Source: Psychrobacter sp. UBA3962 (GTDB taxonomy: Bacteria > Pseudomonadota > Gammaproteobacteria > Pseudomonadales > Moraxellaceae). From it: a DNA stretch of 64,000 nucleotides. Positions 43,484 through 52,302 of this stretch are shown in pieces (positions within the stretch are counted from its first letter, which is position 1; every line of letters starts with the position of its first letter). A model generated the notes under the pieces. The model did no database searches and was not told the DNA's origin. It was given only the letters and a program-made list of their open reading frames with translations. The translations under genes and the position numbers were made by a program. Location of the stretch: the NCBI RefSeq assembly GCF_002385225.1, contig NZ_DGDC01000003.1, positions 1 to 64,000 on the forward strand, read 5' to 3'.

Positions 43484-43571
43484 GTTTAAACCTAGAAGTC
43501 GTTCTTTTAACAATCAGACCCTTGTTAAAAAAACGACAATCGCTTAGCATCTCTTTTAGTTAGGTTTAAAC
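43484..43571. repeat. nested inverted repeats between scoB and mgtE
   Basis: An outer pair GTTTAAACCTA/TAGGTTTAAAC (11 of 11, 43484-43494 and 43561-43571) encloses a 16-bp stem with 15 matches (43498-43513 and 43522-43537) around an 8-nt loop TCAGACCC. Together they form an 88-bp symmetrical block. It could be a small non-autonomous repeat element, a cruciform, or a strong RNA hairpin after scoB. No target-site duplication was seen. The rest of the 350-bp gap (43471-43820) holds only the terminator at 43732. Confidence 0.65.
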
Positions 43572-43731
43572 CGTATTTACGGCATAAAATAGCAAAACAA
43601 TGAGTGCTATGGCTAAGTTCAGATACCACAAAATCTAAATTTATATATAAATGTTGTTATATGAATGACTTTTTTAAACTGCCACTTATTTCAACTGCCC
43701 TAATAAAGCTAGTATTTAGAGTCTAAATAAG

Positions 43732-43763
43732 GAGCCAATAAGATAACTATTGGCTCTTTTTTT
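43732..43763 (+). terminator. Rho-independent terminator before mgtE
   Basis: The stem GAGCCAATA / TATTGGCTC has a 7-nt loop and a tail of seven T. It is about 260 bp after scoB and 60 bp before mgtE. It could be the scoB transcript terminator, or an attenuator in the mgtE leader. Confidence 0.82.
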
Positions 43764-43820
43764 ATTATTTTATTTCTATGGTTACTTGCAACAAAGACTG
43801 GGCTGCAAGGAGTACAAATT

Positions 43821-45158
43821 ATGGATCATAAAGCGACCGCATTATTATTAAAAAATGCCATTGAAAATCAAAAATTTGACCAAGCCGTAGATCAATTAAA
43901 GGATTTGCGCCCGATCGACATTGCCGACATATTGGTTTTATTAGATCCCGATATGTCGTGGAAATTACTAGAGAAGCTACCGGATAGGGCCACAGTCTTT
44001 TCTTATCTTGACCCAGAAGATCAAGTTGAAATGGCCTTCTTATTTCCAAGAGCCAGCCTTGCCAAACTAGTGGGCGAGATGCCATCGGATGAGCGAACCG
44101 ACTTATATAAGCGTTTAGACCAAACTCAGCGAGATGCCTTATTACCCGCTTTGGCTCAAGCTGAGCGCGAAGACATTAGACGACTTTCTGCCTATGCTGA
44201 AAAAACAGCTGGGGCCTTAATGACCTCGGATTACGCCACCTTAAAGGCACAAATGACGGTGGCTGAAGCTTTGGCTGCCTTGAGATTAGAGGCTCCTGAT
44301 GCTGAGACTATTTATCATGCTTACGTTATCGATGAACAGCGCAAGCTACAAGGGGTTGTCTCGTTAAGAACATTAATCTTGGCCTCACCAGATCAGCTGA
44401 TCGGCGATATCATGCTGACCAAAGTAGTGGCAACCAATGTCCATGAAGACCAAGAAGATGTGGCAAAAACCATTGCCCGTTATGACCTAATTGCACTGCC
44501 TATTATTGACAATAACGGAGCGTTGGTAGGTATTGTCACCCATGATGACGCGATGGACGTGGCCAGTGATGAAGCCACAGATGACTTCCATAAGTCAGGG
44601 GGTGTTTCAAGTTTGGTCGGCAGCTTTAAAGACACCAGTATTCGAATATTATATCGTAAACGTGTGTTTTGGCTGGTTTTTTTAGTATTTGGTAACCTAA
44701 TTTCAGGCGTGGGAATTGCTCACTTTGAGGATGTGATTGCTGCTAACCTGGTCTTGGTATTCTTCCTACCTTTATTGGTTGATAGTGGTGGTAACGCGGG
44801 TTCTCAGTCTGCTACCTTGATGGTACGCGCCTTGGCGACTGGAGAGGTAGTTATGCGTGACTGGTTCTCACTATTAGGCCGTGAGGCAATGGTTGCTTTA
44901 TTGCTAGGTATCACTATGGCTGCGGCTATTTCAATCATTGGTTATTTCCGTGGGGATGCGGTGGTATCATTAGTACTCGCCTTGAGTATGGTGTCTGTGG
45001 TCATGATTGGCTGTGTGATTGGGATGAGCTTGCCGTTTGTGCTAAATAAACTGGGCTTTGACCCTGCCAGCGCTAGTGCACCTTTAATTACCTCAGTGTG
45101 TGATGCTTCAGGTGTGGCCATCTATCTGTTTATTGCTTCTAAGTTTTTAGTGCTTTAA
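43821..45158 (+). CDS. mgtE: magnesium transporter MgtE
   Basis: Mg2+ channel of 445 residues: an N-terminal acidic superhelical domain (to about 130), a paired CBS regulatory domain (about 135-255, with IMLTKVVATNVHEDQEDVAKTIARYDL), a plug helix, and five membrane helices from about 280. The pore signature is VDSGGNAGSQSATLMVRAL. Mg2+ binding to the CBS and N domains closes the channel. It appears to be transcribed alone; a terminator-like hairpin lies 58 bp upstream and could act as an attenuator. Confidence 0.95.
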   Translation: MDHKATALLLKNAIENQKFDQAVDQLKDLRPIDIADILVLLDPDMSWKLLEKLPDRATVFSYLDPEDQVEMAFLFPRASLAKLVGEMPSDERTDLYKRLDQTQRDALLPALAQAEREDIRRLSAYAEKTAGALMTSDYATLKAQMTVAEALAALRLEAPDAETIYHAYVIDEQRKLQGVVSLRTLILASPDQLIGDIMLTKVVATNVHEDQEDVAKTIARYDLIALPIIDNNGALVGIVTHDDAMDVASDEATDDFHKSGGVSSLVGSFKDTSIRILYRKRVFWLVFLVFGNLISGVGIAHFEDVIAANLVLVFFLPLLVDSGGNAGSQSATLMVRALATGEVVMRDWFSLLGREAMVALLLGITMAAAISIIGYFRGDAVVSLVLALSMVSVVMIGCVIGMSLPFVLNKLGFDPASASAPLITSVCDASGVAIYLFIASKFLVL

Positions 45159-45439
45159 TAGCTCAAACTAACTAACAGTAGATAAATAAAAATAGAAAAG
45201 TAAGCTTAAGCCTCAGACTAAAGAAAAGGGCGATAGTCTTAAAGTCATTGTGGTTTTTTTCTGTCATAAATTGAGCTAAACTGATTTGTTATATCATAAG
45301 TTTACTTATTAGTAGGCTATATCATAAAGGTACATACTGATACATACTACAGTGCGGGGCTTCACTAAACCCTAAAGCTCAAGTGTTAATCGAAAATGTA
45401 CTGTAGCAGATAGTCTTGATAAGTTACTAAGGGGCAATA

Positions 45440-46690
45440 ATGTTTGATTTTATAAAAAAAACGATTCAGAAAAATACCCTAAAAAATGAAGATTCTCAGC
45501 AAACCGAAAAATTAGAAGTGGCGGCTAAAGAGGTCATGGCCAATTATCCGCAGGGCCGTGGTAGAAATGAGTTAATTAAGTTTCAGTATCATGGGGATAC
45601 GGTGACTTTAGATTTGCGTTTAGATGAAAAGGCAGATCCTGAAGAAGTGCAAAGACAGCTTGGCCTAAAACTAAAACCTTATGGCGTAGAAGAAGTTAAC
45701 TTAAATATTACCCTGCTACCGAAAGCCACCGGAGTCGATACCATGTCTGATAAGAGTGCTATGCCTGTCAGCTCTACCAAAGGTGGCGCCAAGACTTTGC
45801 CAAAAACCATCGATGCTGCTGCCAAAAAATCTACAGACGCTGAGCCACCAATTACCAAACGTGCTCCAACTCAATCGAGCCTGCAGCCTCATCCCCGTAT
45901 TAAGCATATTTTAGTAGTGGCCTCAGGCAAAGGGGGTGTAGGAAAATCTACCACCACGGTTAATATTGCTTTGGCACTACAAAAGCTAGGGAATCGTGTT
46001 GGGGTGTTGGATGCAGATATCTATGGTCCTTCTATGCCCAGTATGCTTGGCGTGGAAGGAGTGAAGCCTCAGTTAGAAAATGAGCAGTTTGTACCAGTAG
46101 AAGCTCATGGTCTAGCCATGTTATCTATTGGCAGCTTACTTGATGGCGATAATACTCCTGTGGCTTGGCGTGGTCCAAAAGCCACCGGAGCGCTGATGCA
46201 GCTATTTAATCAGACCAACTGGCCGATGCTGGATTACTTGGTGATTGATATGCCGCCAGGTACAGGGGATATCCAGTTGACATTGGCTCAGCGTATCCCA
46301 GTCACAGGGGCAGTGATTGTCACCACCCCGCAGCATATTGCCCTAATGGATGCCCAAAAAGGCATTGAGATGTTCAATAAAACCAGCATCCCAGTGATAG
46401 GCGTGGTGGAGAATATGGCACTACATACTTGCTCAAACTGTGGCCATACAGAAGCCATATTTGGAGCAGGCGGTGGAGAGTCAATTGCCAAAGAATATCA
46501 AGTGCCATTATTAGGTCAACTGCCCCTAGCTAGTGACATCCGAGCTCAAGCTGACAAAGGCGTGCCTAGTGTTATTGCCAATGACGGCCAGGGTGATGAT
46601 TATGCCCCGTTCTACCTTGATATCGCTACTAATATCGAAGCCAATATAGAGAGGTTTGCTAAGAAACGTGATGATGGTCGTATATTCTAA
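45440..46690 (+). CDS. Mrp/ApbC-type iron-sulfur cluster carrier ATPase
   Basis: P-loop ATPase that carries and transfers Fe-S clusters. The 416 residues start with a MIP18-like domain (about 25-95), then a polar Ser/Lys linker (95-150), then the ATPase with deviant Walker A GKGGVGKS at 163-170. LDADIYGPSMPSMLG and VIDMPPGTGDIQ follow, and a CxxC in TCSNCGH ligates the bridging cluster. Its stop overlaps the ATG of the downstream DUF2804 gene by one base, implying translational coupling. The gap upstream (45159-45439) holds nothing I recognise. Confidence 0.9.
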   Translation: MFDFIKKTIQKNTLKNEDSQQTEKLEVAAKEVMANYPQGRGRNELIKFQYHGDTVTLDLRLDEKADPEEVQRQLGLKLKPYGVEEVNLNITLLPKATGVDTMSDKSAMPVSSTKGGAKTLPKTIDAAAKKSTDAEPPITKRAPTQSSLQPHPRIKHILVVASGKGGVGKSTTTVNIALALQKLGNRVGVLDADIYGPSMPSMLGVEGVKPQLENEQFVPVEAHGLAMLSIGSLLDGDNTPVAWRGPKATGALMQLFNQTNWPMLDYLVIDMPPGTGDIQLTLAQRIPVTGAVIVTTPQHIALMDAQKGIEMFNKTSIPVIGVVENMALHTCSNCGHTEAIFGAGGGESIAKEYQVPLLGQLPLASDIRAQADKGVPSVIANDGQGDDYAPFYLDIATNIEANIERFAKKRDDGRIF

Positions 46691-47790
46691 TGACAAATAA
46701 AACTGCTTATGACTTGCCCTGTATTGATAAGCTTATAGAGCAGGGCCAACCTCAATTTGGGGTATTCTCCCAAGTAAATCAAATAAATTATTTGGATTAC
46801 CATAGCCATTTAATTTCACAAAAGCCTGTTGCTCAGTGGCGCAAACAACTAAAAGCCAATCAGTTTGCCTTTATTCAAATAGTACATGGGTCTTATCGAA
46901 TCTGCCTAGCAGTTGCTACGATTAAACTGGCAACGACGGCTTTTGCTTATATTTATCATGAAGACACTAAGCAATTTGAGATAGTTGAAGCTTTATTGCC
47001 TCTGACTATAAATACTCAGTTTATCGGTGATCACCAAAACGGTGAGATGGTCTTTGAGCACGATAAACTAACGGTAAAAATGCACTTTTCGCCAGAGTTT
47101 GTCAGTGTCAGATTAAATAGTGAAGCCTTCACCGTGGACGCCGACTTACAACGTGCTCAGCAGCCACTTGCCGTGTGCTCCCCATCGGGTAGAAGAGGCT
47201 GGACCTTTACCCAAAAAGAACCATTTGTTTCCACTTCTGGCGAGTTAATCCTACAAAGTTCGTCCAAGCATTATGCTAAGACCGATAACAGTGAAGGGGA
47301 CCATAATAATCCGACTCTAATTAAGTTTGATTCTTTAACCCGTGCCAATTTAGATTGGACCTTAGGATTTATGCGCCACGAGACCAACTGGTTTTGGAGC
47401 TGTATTAATACCCAGCTTGAAGAGAATCGGGACTTTATGCTCAATTTGTCTATGGGCGTTAATGAAACTGGAGTCAGTGAAAATGCATGCTGGCTAGACG
47501 GTAAGATCTATCATTTACCACCAGTGATGTTCCGAAGAGACAGTCTAGATGGTGAAAAGAGTACTACTTGGAGCATAAGCCATCAAAATCTTGGCTGGAG
47601 TAAGGTTGATATTGAGTTGACCTTTACCCCGATTAAAGTCTATAAGAAAACAGATAACTATGCTTTAGTAGCCAGTATCTTTGAGCAGTGGATAGGCTAT
47701 TACTCAGGCCATATCAAGCTTGACAATGATGAAGTGATAGTTCTAGACCAAGTGATGGGCCTAGCAGAAGATCATTTTGCTAAATGGTAA
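46690..47790 (+). CDS. DUF2804 domain-containing protein
   Basis: A 366-residue protein that resembles the DUF2804 family: PLAVCSPSGRRGWTFTQKEPFV in the middle, a long beta-rich body, and NLDWTLGFMRHETNWFWSC followed by FMLNLSMGVNETGVSENACW. There is no signal peptide. Function is unknown. The start ATG overlaps the Mrp stop by one base, so the two are made together. That is context only and does not prove a role in Fe-S metabolism. Confidence 0.78.
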   Translation: MTNKTAYDLPCIDKLIEQGQPQFGVFSQVNQINYLDYHSHLISQKPVAQWRKQLKANQFAFIQIVHGSYRICLAVATIKLATTAFAYIYHEDTKQFEIVEALLPLTINTQFIGDHQNGEMVFEHDKLTVKMHFSPEFVSVRLNSEAFTVDADLQRAQQPLAVCSPSGRRGWTFTQKEPFVSTSGELILQSSSKHYAKTDNSEGDHNNPTLIKFDSLTRANLDWTLGFMRHETNWFWSCINTQLEENRDFMLNLSMGVNETGVSENACWLDGKIYHLPPVMFRRDSLDGEKSTTWSISHQNLGWSKVDIELTFTPIKVYKKTDNYALVASIFEQWIGYYSGHIKLDNDEVIVLDQVMGLAEDHFAKW

Positions 47791-47960
47791 AGAGCGCATG
47801 CAGCTAAGCTAATTAAGATATAAAACATAAGCTGGTAGGGGTTGTTTACATTTTTAATGAGGGAATACTGCACAGTATTAGCACAAAGTTGTTAATGAGC
47901 GTAAAATAGCCCCACTAAATGATCTGATTCGACAGCACAATCAATAATGCGGCTGTAAAT

Positions 47961-47994
47961 AAAAAGTTGAATCTTATATAATTGAACTTTTTTT
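47961..47994 (+). terminator. probable terminator after the DUF2804 gene
   Basis: The stem AAAGTTGAAT / ATTGAACTTT has one mismatch and an 8-nt loop, ending in TTTT. It is AT-rich and therefore weaker than the others. It lies 170 bp past the stop and 54 bp before dcd. Confidence 0.55.
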
Positions 47995-48047
47995 ATAATA
48001 TATTATTTTAAATTAGTAGTTTTAAATCAATAGCTTGAGGGTGTAAA

Positions 48048-48623
48048 ATGTCAATTAAATCTGACCGCTGGATTCGTAGAATGGCTGAAGAACATGGCAT
48101 GATTGAGCCATATGAACCAGGCCAAGTCCGCTTTAATGAAGCTGGCGATAAGCTGGTCAGTTATGGTACTTCTAGCTATGGCTATGATGTGCGCTGTGCC
48201 CGTGAGTTTAAAGTTTTTACCAATGTGCATTCAGCCATAGTAGACCCAAAAAACTTTGATGAAAATAGCTTTATCGACATCGTTGGCGATGAATGTATCA
48301 TTCCTCCTAACTCTTTTGCTTTAGCACGTACGGTAGAATATTTTAGAATTCCACGTGATGTTTTAACTATTTGCTTAGGGAAATCTACTTACGCTCGCTG
48401 TGGTATAATCGTCAACGTTACCCCGCTTGAGCCTGAGTGGGAAGGTCATGTTACTTTAGAATTTAGTAACACCACCACTTTGCCAGCCCGTATTTACGCC
48501 GGTGAAGGCGTGGCACAAATGCTATTTTTCCAAAGTGATGCGGATGATGTTTGTGAAACCAGTTATAAAGACCGTGGGGGTAAATACCAAGGTCAGGTAG
48601 GGGTGACTCTACCTCGCACGTAG
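48048..48623 (+). CDS. dcd: dCTP deaminase
   Basis: Deaminates dCTP to dUTP for dTMP synthesis. The 191 residues show the trimeric dUTPase-like fold with GTSSYGYDVRCAREF, CLGKSTYARCGI, and VNVTPLEPEWEGHVTLEFSNTT, which includes the catalytic Glu region. Length matches E. coli Dcd. The start is well placed after GAGGGTG. It lies 287 bp upstream of nuoA on the same strand, but with a separate nuo promoter candidate. Confidence 0.95.
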   Translation: MSIKSDRWIRRMAEEHGMIEPYEPGQVRFNEAGDKLVSYGTSSYGYDVRCAREFKVFTNVHSAIVDPKNFDENSFIDIVGDECIIPPNSFALARTVEYFRIPRDVLTICLGKSTYARCGIIVNVTPLEPEWEGHVTLEFSNTTTLPARIYAGEGVAQMLFFQSDADDVCETSYKDRGGKYQGQVGVTLPRT

Positions 48624-48777
48624 TTGTTAACGGTGATTTAACAACTAGCTGTGATGTCTGATAAATTATTTAATAATTAAGCGTTTACTGAAAGGTGTTG
48701 CCTTAAAAAGCCATAAATATCAATGCATGTAAAGGGGAATCTTATTTTGAAGTATGACCCTCTCATTCAGTATTAAA

Positions 48778-48807
48778 TTGGCATTTATAGTTTAAAAAAA
48801 GTATAGT
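48778..48807 (+). promoter_or_regulatory. candidate promoter of the nuo operon
   Basis: TTGGCA (48778-48783) and TATAGT (48802-48807) are separated by 18 bp, close to sigma-70 consensus. The transcript would begin near 48814, about 97 nt before nuoA, and includes the hairpin region at 48832-48888. Confidence 0.55.
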
Positions 48808-48831
48808 AGCACCTTAATTTTACCAGCCGAT

Positions 48832-48904
48832 GTATCCTATATATAACTGCTCTTATCCTATGAGTAAACTAAGAGCTTCAAAGGATACGTGCCAGTAAGG
48901 AGAT
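48832..48904 (+). promoter_or_regulatory. nested hairpin and ribosome site in the nuoA leader
   Basis: The outer pair GTATCCT/AGGATAC (48832-48838/48882-48888) encloses GCTCTT/AAGAGC (48849-48854/48871-48876). A second TATCCT copy at 48854-48859 can also pair with the AGGATA arm, giving two mutually exclusive foldings. The AAGGAGAT ribosome site at 48897-48904 follows 8 nt after the stem. Confidence 0.5.
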
Positions 48905-48910
48905 ATACAA

Positions 48911-49546
48911 ATGAGTTCCGCCTTTAATTGGTCAGCATTAGCCTTCATTTTGGCAGCTATTGGTTTGGTTGTATTCATGCTGGTAGTACCCCGTTTATTA
49001 GGCGGACGCTCGCAAGGTACAGAAAAAGAAGAAGTATTTGAATCGGGTGTTGTCGGAGCTGGCAATGCCCGAATTCGTATGTCTGCAAAATTCTATCTTG
49101 TGGCCATCTTCTTTGTTATTTTCGATTTAGAAGCTTTATATCTGTATGCTTATTCCGTATCCGTTAGAGAACTGGGTTGGATAGGCTTTGCCACTGCTGC
49201 AGTCTTTATTGGTATTTTGTTTGTTGGTCTAGTTTACGAGCTTAAATTAGGAGCAATGAACTGGGCACCTTCAGATAAACGCCGTAAAAAAGAGCGCTTA
49301 ACCCAGGCTCCTGCAGGTTTCGATTTGGCCAGTATCACGCAGTTTAATGGTATTGATGAGTTACATACCGACCCTACAGGCAAAGTGCCTGCCCAATCTT
49401 CTGGTCAAGTTAACGTCTCTAATGACATTGAAGCCAATAAACGCCACTTAGCTAATATCGACCGCATCAACGTGACGGGTAATGTCACTACGGTTGATTT
49501 CAGTAAAGCTTCTGCTCCTTCATCATCTACTAAATCGTCTTCTTAA
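48911..49546 (+). CDS. nuoA: NADH-quinone oxidoreductase subunit A
   Basis: Small three-helix membrane subunit of complex I. The core (about residues 1-118) has the family motifs GRSQGTEKEEVFESGVVGAGNARIRMSAKFYL and AIFFVIFDLEALYLYAY. It then has a hydrophilic tail of about 93 residues ending in a Ser-rich segment, absent from ordinary NuoA (usually about 118-147 residues). A good AAGGAG site precedes the ATG. It is the first gene of an operon running nuoA-B-CD-E-F-G-H-I-J-K-L-M in conserved order. Confidence 0.95.
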   Translation: MSSAFNWSALAFILAAIGLVVFMLVVPRLLGGRSQGTEKEEVFESGVVGAGNARIRMSAKFYLVAIFFVIFDLEALYLYAYSVSVRELGWIGFATAAVFIGILFVGLVYELKLGAMNWAPSDKRRKKERLTQAPAGFDLASITQFNGIDELHTDPTGKVPAQSSGQVNVSNDIEANKRHLANIDRINVTGNVTTVDFSKASAPSSSTKSSS

Positions 49547-49556
49547 GGGTTATATC

Positions 49557-50225
49557 ATGAAATATACGCTAACCCGTGCAAATCCTGACGCCGATACTTA
49601 TCCAGCGCAGACACGTCAAACCGTTACAGATCCTCTTGAGGACGAAGTAAACCGTAACGTGTTTATGGGTAAGCTTGAGGATATGGTGCATGCCTCAGCC
49701 AACTGGGGACGCAAACATTCACTTTGGCCATTTAACTTTGGTACTTCATGCTGCTACGTTGAATATGCAACGACCTTAACAGCGGTACATGACTTATCAC
49801 GCTTCGGTGCTGAGGTTATTCGTGCCTCTCCTCGTCAGGCTGACGTGATGATTGTGGCCGGGACTTGCTTCGTGAAAATGGCTCCGGTTATTCAACGTCT
49901 ATACGAACAAATGCTTGAGCCAAAGTGGGTGATCTCAATGGGATCATGTGCCAACTCGGGCGGTATGTACGACATTTATTCAGTGGTACAAGGTGTGGAT
50001 AAAATTATTCCAGTCGATGTTTATGTACCTGGCTGTCCGCCTCGCCCTGAAGCCCTAATTCAAGGTTTGATGCTATTACAAGATTCTATTACCAAAGAAC
50101 GCCGTCCATTAGGCGCTTATGTAAATGAGAAAGGGATCTATCAGCCACAGATGCTTCCTGAGCGTGATCGCAAACAAGCCGATCGTATCGCGGTGAAAAA
50201 TTTACGCAGCCCAGACAGCATTTAA
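49557..50225 (+). CDS. nuoB: NADH-quinone oxidoreductase subunit B
   Basis: Peripheral-arm subunit that holds the terminal cluster N2 and hands electrons to quinone. At 222 residues it has the adjacent Cys pair in GTSCCYVEY, plus Cys in MGSCANSGGMY and VPGCPPRPEA, the four N2 ligands. The start is the ATG at 49557 (MKYTLTRAN), 10 bp after the nuoA stop. A longer frame beginning at 49482 would run through nuoA and is not the start. Confidence 0.95.
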   Translation: MKYTLTRANPDADTYPAQTRQTVTDPLEDEVNRNVFMGKLEDMVHASANWGRKHSLWPFNFGTSCCYVEYATTLTAVHDLSRFGAEVIRASPRQADVMIVAGTCFVKMAPVIQRLYEQMLEPKWVISMGSCANSGGMYDIYSVVQGVDKIIPVDVYVPGCPPRPEALIQGLMLLQDSITKERRPLGAYVNEKGIYQPQMLPERDRKQADRIAVKNLRSPDSI

Positions 50226-50242
50226 AACTAGGCTCATCAAAT

Positions 50243-50274
50243 TTTTATTGATAGCCAGTTTTATTGATAGCCAG
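50243..50274. repeat. perfect tandem duplication of a 16-bp unit between nuoB and nuoCD
   Basis: TTTTATTGATAGCCAG occurs twice back to back (50243-50258 and 50259-50274). It is followed by a looser repeat containing AGACAGTTA. Located in the 184-bp nuoB-nuoCD gap; the rest shows no gene. Confidence 0.8.
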
Positions 50275-50409
50275 GAAAGTTAGAGCTAGACAGTTAGTTA
50301 AAGTTAGACAGTTAAAAGGGTTTTGTGCCCGAGGTACAGAGCCCATCATAAAAATATTCACCCTTCCGTATTCGCAATAATTGCAATGACTCTGAGGTAA
50401 GCGGTAACC

Positions 50410-52197
50410 ATGGTAACGGATAATAGCAACGCGACTAATAATAGCGCCAATCCAAATATGACACAGCATCCTGTGCTGCGTGAACTTGGACAAAAATTTG
50501 CGGGTAAATTTACAGAGCAATTTACTTTTGATGGCATTCCTACCATTTGGGTTGCACGAAGTGATTTACTTGAAATCCTAATGTTCTTACGCACCCTGCC
50601 TAAGCCTTATGTGATGTTACTAGACTTATCTGCAATGGATGAGCGTTTGCGTAAACATCGTGATGGGTTGCCTGCTAGTGACTTTACAGTCTTTTACCAC
50701 TTAATGTCTCTTGAGCGTAACAGTGATATCCGAGTTAAAGTGGCCTTATCAGAAGATGATCTTAATGTCCCAACCGCCACTAAGATTTGGCCCAACGCCA
50801 ACTGGTATGAGCGCGAAGTATGGGATATGTTCGGTATTGTCTTCGAAGGGCATCCACATTTAACCCGTATTTTATTGCCTAAGTATTGGGAAGGTCATCC
50901 GCTACGTAAAGAGTATCACGCCCGCGCCACAGAGTTTACCCCTTACTTCCTAAACGCTGCTAAGCAACAGTTTGAGCAAGAAAACCTGCGCTTTGTCCCT
51001 GAAGAGTGGGGCATGAAACGTAGTGGTCGTGATGAAGACTTTATGTTCTTAAACTTAGGGCCTAACCACCCTTCAGCTCACGGTGCATTCCGCTTGGTGC
51101 TTCAGCTTGATGGGGAAGAAATCATCGACTGTATCCCAGATATTGGTTATCACCACCGCGGTGCTGAAAAAATGGCAGAGCGTCAAACGTGGCACTCATA
51201 CATTCCTTACACTGACCGTATCGACTATCTTGGCGGCGTAATGAATGAGCTGCCTTATGTGATGGCGGTAGAACAATTGGCTGGCATCACAGTGCCAGAG
51301 CGTGCTCAAACCATCCGTGTGATGATGAGTGAGTTCTTCCGTATTACCAACAACCTATTATACTTCGGTACCTTTATTCAAGATGCGGGTGGTATGACCC
51401 CAGTCTTCTATATGTTTACCGACCGTCAAAAAGCTTACGATGTGATTGAAGCAGTGACCGGCTATCGTATGCACCCAGCTTGGTTCCGTATTGGCGGGAC
51501 AGCGGCTGACTTACCGCGTGGTTGGCAACGTTTGGTGCGTGAGTTCTTAGATTGGATGCCAGAACGTTTAGACGAATATGTCAAAGCGACTATGCAAAAC
51601 TCAGTATTAAAGGGCCGTACCCAAAACGTGGCTCAGTATGATGCCAAACAAGCTCTAGCTTGGGGCGTAACTGGAGCAGGTCTACGTGCCACAGGCGTTG
51701 AATTCGATTTGCGTAAAGCACGTCCTTATATGGGTTATGAGAACTTTGATTTTGAAATCCCAGTAGGCTATAACGGCGACGCTTATGACCGCTGTATGGT
51801 TAAGATTGAAGAGATTCGTCAGTCATTACGCATTATTAGACAGTGTATGGATAACATGCCATCAGGTCCTTATAAAGCGGATCACCCACTGGCTGTGCCA
51901 CCACCAAAAGACCGTACCTTAAATGATATTGAGACCTTAATTAACCACTTTATCTCCGTTTCATGGGGTCCAGTGATGCCAGCAGGTGAAGCCTCAATGA
52001 TGGTAGAAGCCACCAAAGGTATTAACAGTTACTACATTACCTCAGATCGCTCAACCATGAGTTATCGTACCCGTATTCGCACCCCAACATTTGCTCATTT
52101 ACAGCAAATGCCTTCTGTGATTAACGGCAGTTTGGTATCAGACGCGATTATTTACTTAGCCTCAATTGATATTGTGATGGCCGATACGGATAGATAG
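50410..52197 (+). CDS. nuoC: NADH-quinone oxidoreductase fused subunit C/D
   Basis: Fusion of NuoC (about residues 1-200, with WYEREVWDMFGIVFEGHPHLTRILLP) and NuoD (about 205-595, with LGPNHPSAHGAFRL, GYHHRGAEKMAERQ and YYITSDRSTMSYRTRIRTPTF). NuoD forms the quinone site next to cluster N2. The 595-residue length and the fusion match gammaproteobacterial NuoCD (E. coli 596). The upstream gap has a 16-bp tandem repeat; the ATG at 50410 has a modest GAGGT site. Confidence 0.97.
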   Translation: MVTDNSNATNNSANPNMTQHPVLRELGQKFAGKFTEQFTFDGIPTIWVARSDLLEILMFLRTLPKPYVMLLDLSAMDERLRKHRDGLPASDFTVFYHLMSLERNSDIRVKVALSEDDLNVPTATKIWPNANWYEREVWDMFGIVFEGHPHLTRILLPKYWEGHPLRKEYHARATEFTPYFLNAAKQQFEQENLRFVPEEWGMKRSGRDEDFMFLNLGPNHPSAHGAFRLVLQLDGEEIIDCIPDIGYHHRGAEKMAERQTWHSYIPYTDRIDYLGGVMNELPYVMAVEQLAGITVPERAQTIRVMMSEFFRITNNLLYFGTFIQDAGGMTPVFYMFTDRQKAYDVIEAVTGYRMHPAWFRIGGTAADLPRGWQRLVREFLDWMPERLDEYVKATMQNSVLKGRTQNVAQYDAKQALAWGVTGAGLRATGVEFDLRKARPYMGYENFDFEIPVGYNGDAYDRCMVKIEEIRQSLRIIRQCMDNMPSGPYKADHPLAVPPPKDRTLNDIETLINHFISVSWGPVMPAGEASMMVEATKGINSYYITSDRSTMSYRTRIRTPTFAHLQQMPSVINGSLVSDAIIYLASIDIVMADTDR

Positions 52198-52302
52198 TAG
52201 TACAGACAGATATAAGATAGCGGATAGTTTTCAATTTTCTAATATATCAAGCCAGCAGGTCAGACAGTCGACTTAGCTAGCAGTTAAAGAGAAAATAATA
52301 CA

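Noticed and set aside
49482..49556. Longer nuoB starting inside nuoA
   Set aside because: The extra residues are a reading of the nuoA tail in another frame. The conserved NuoB N-terminus and position 10 bp after the nuoA stop favour the ATG at 49557.
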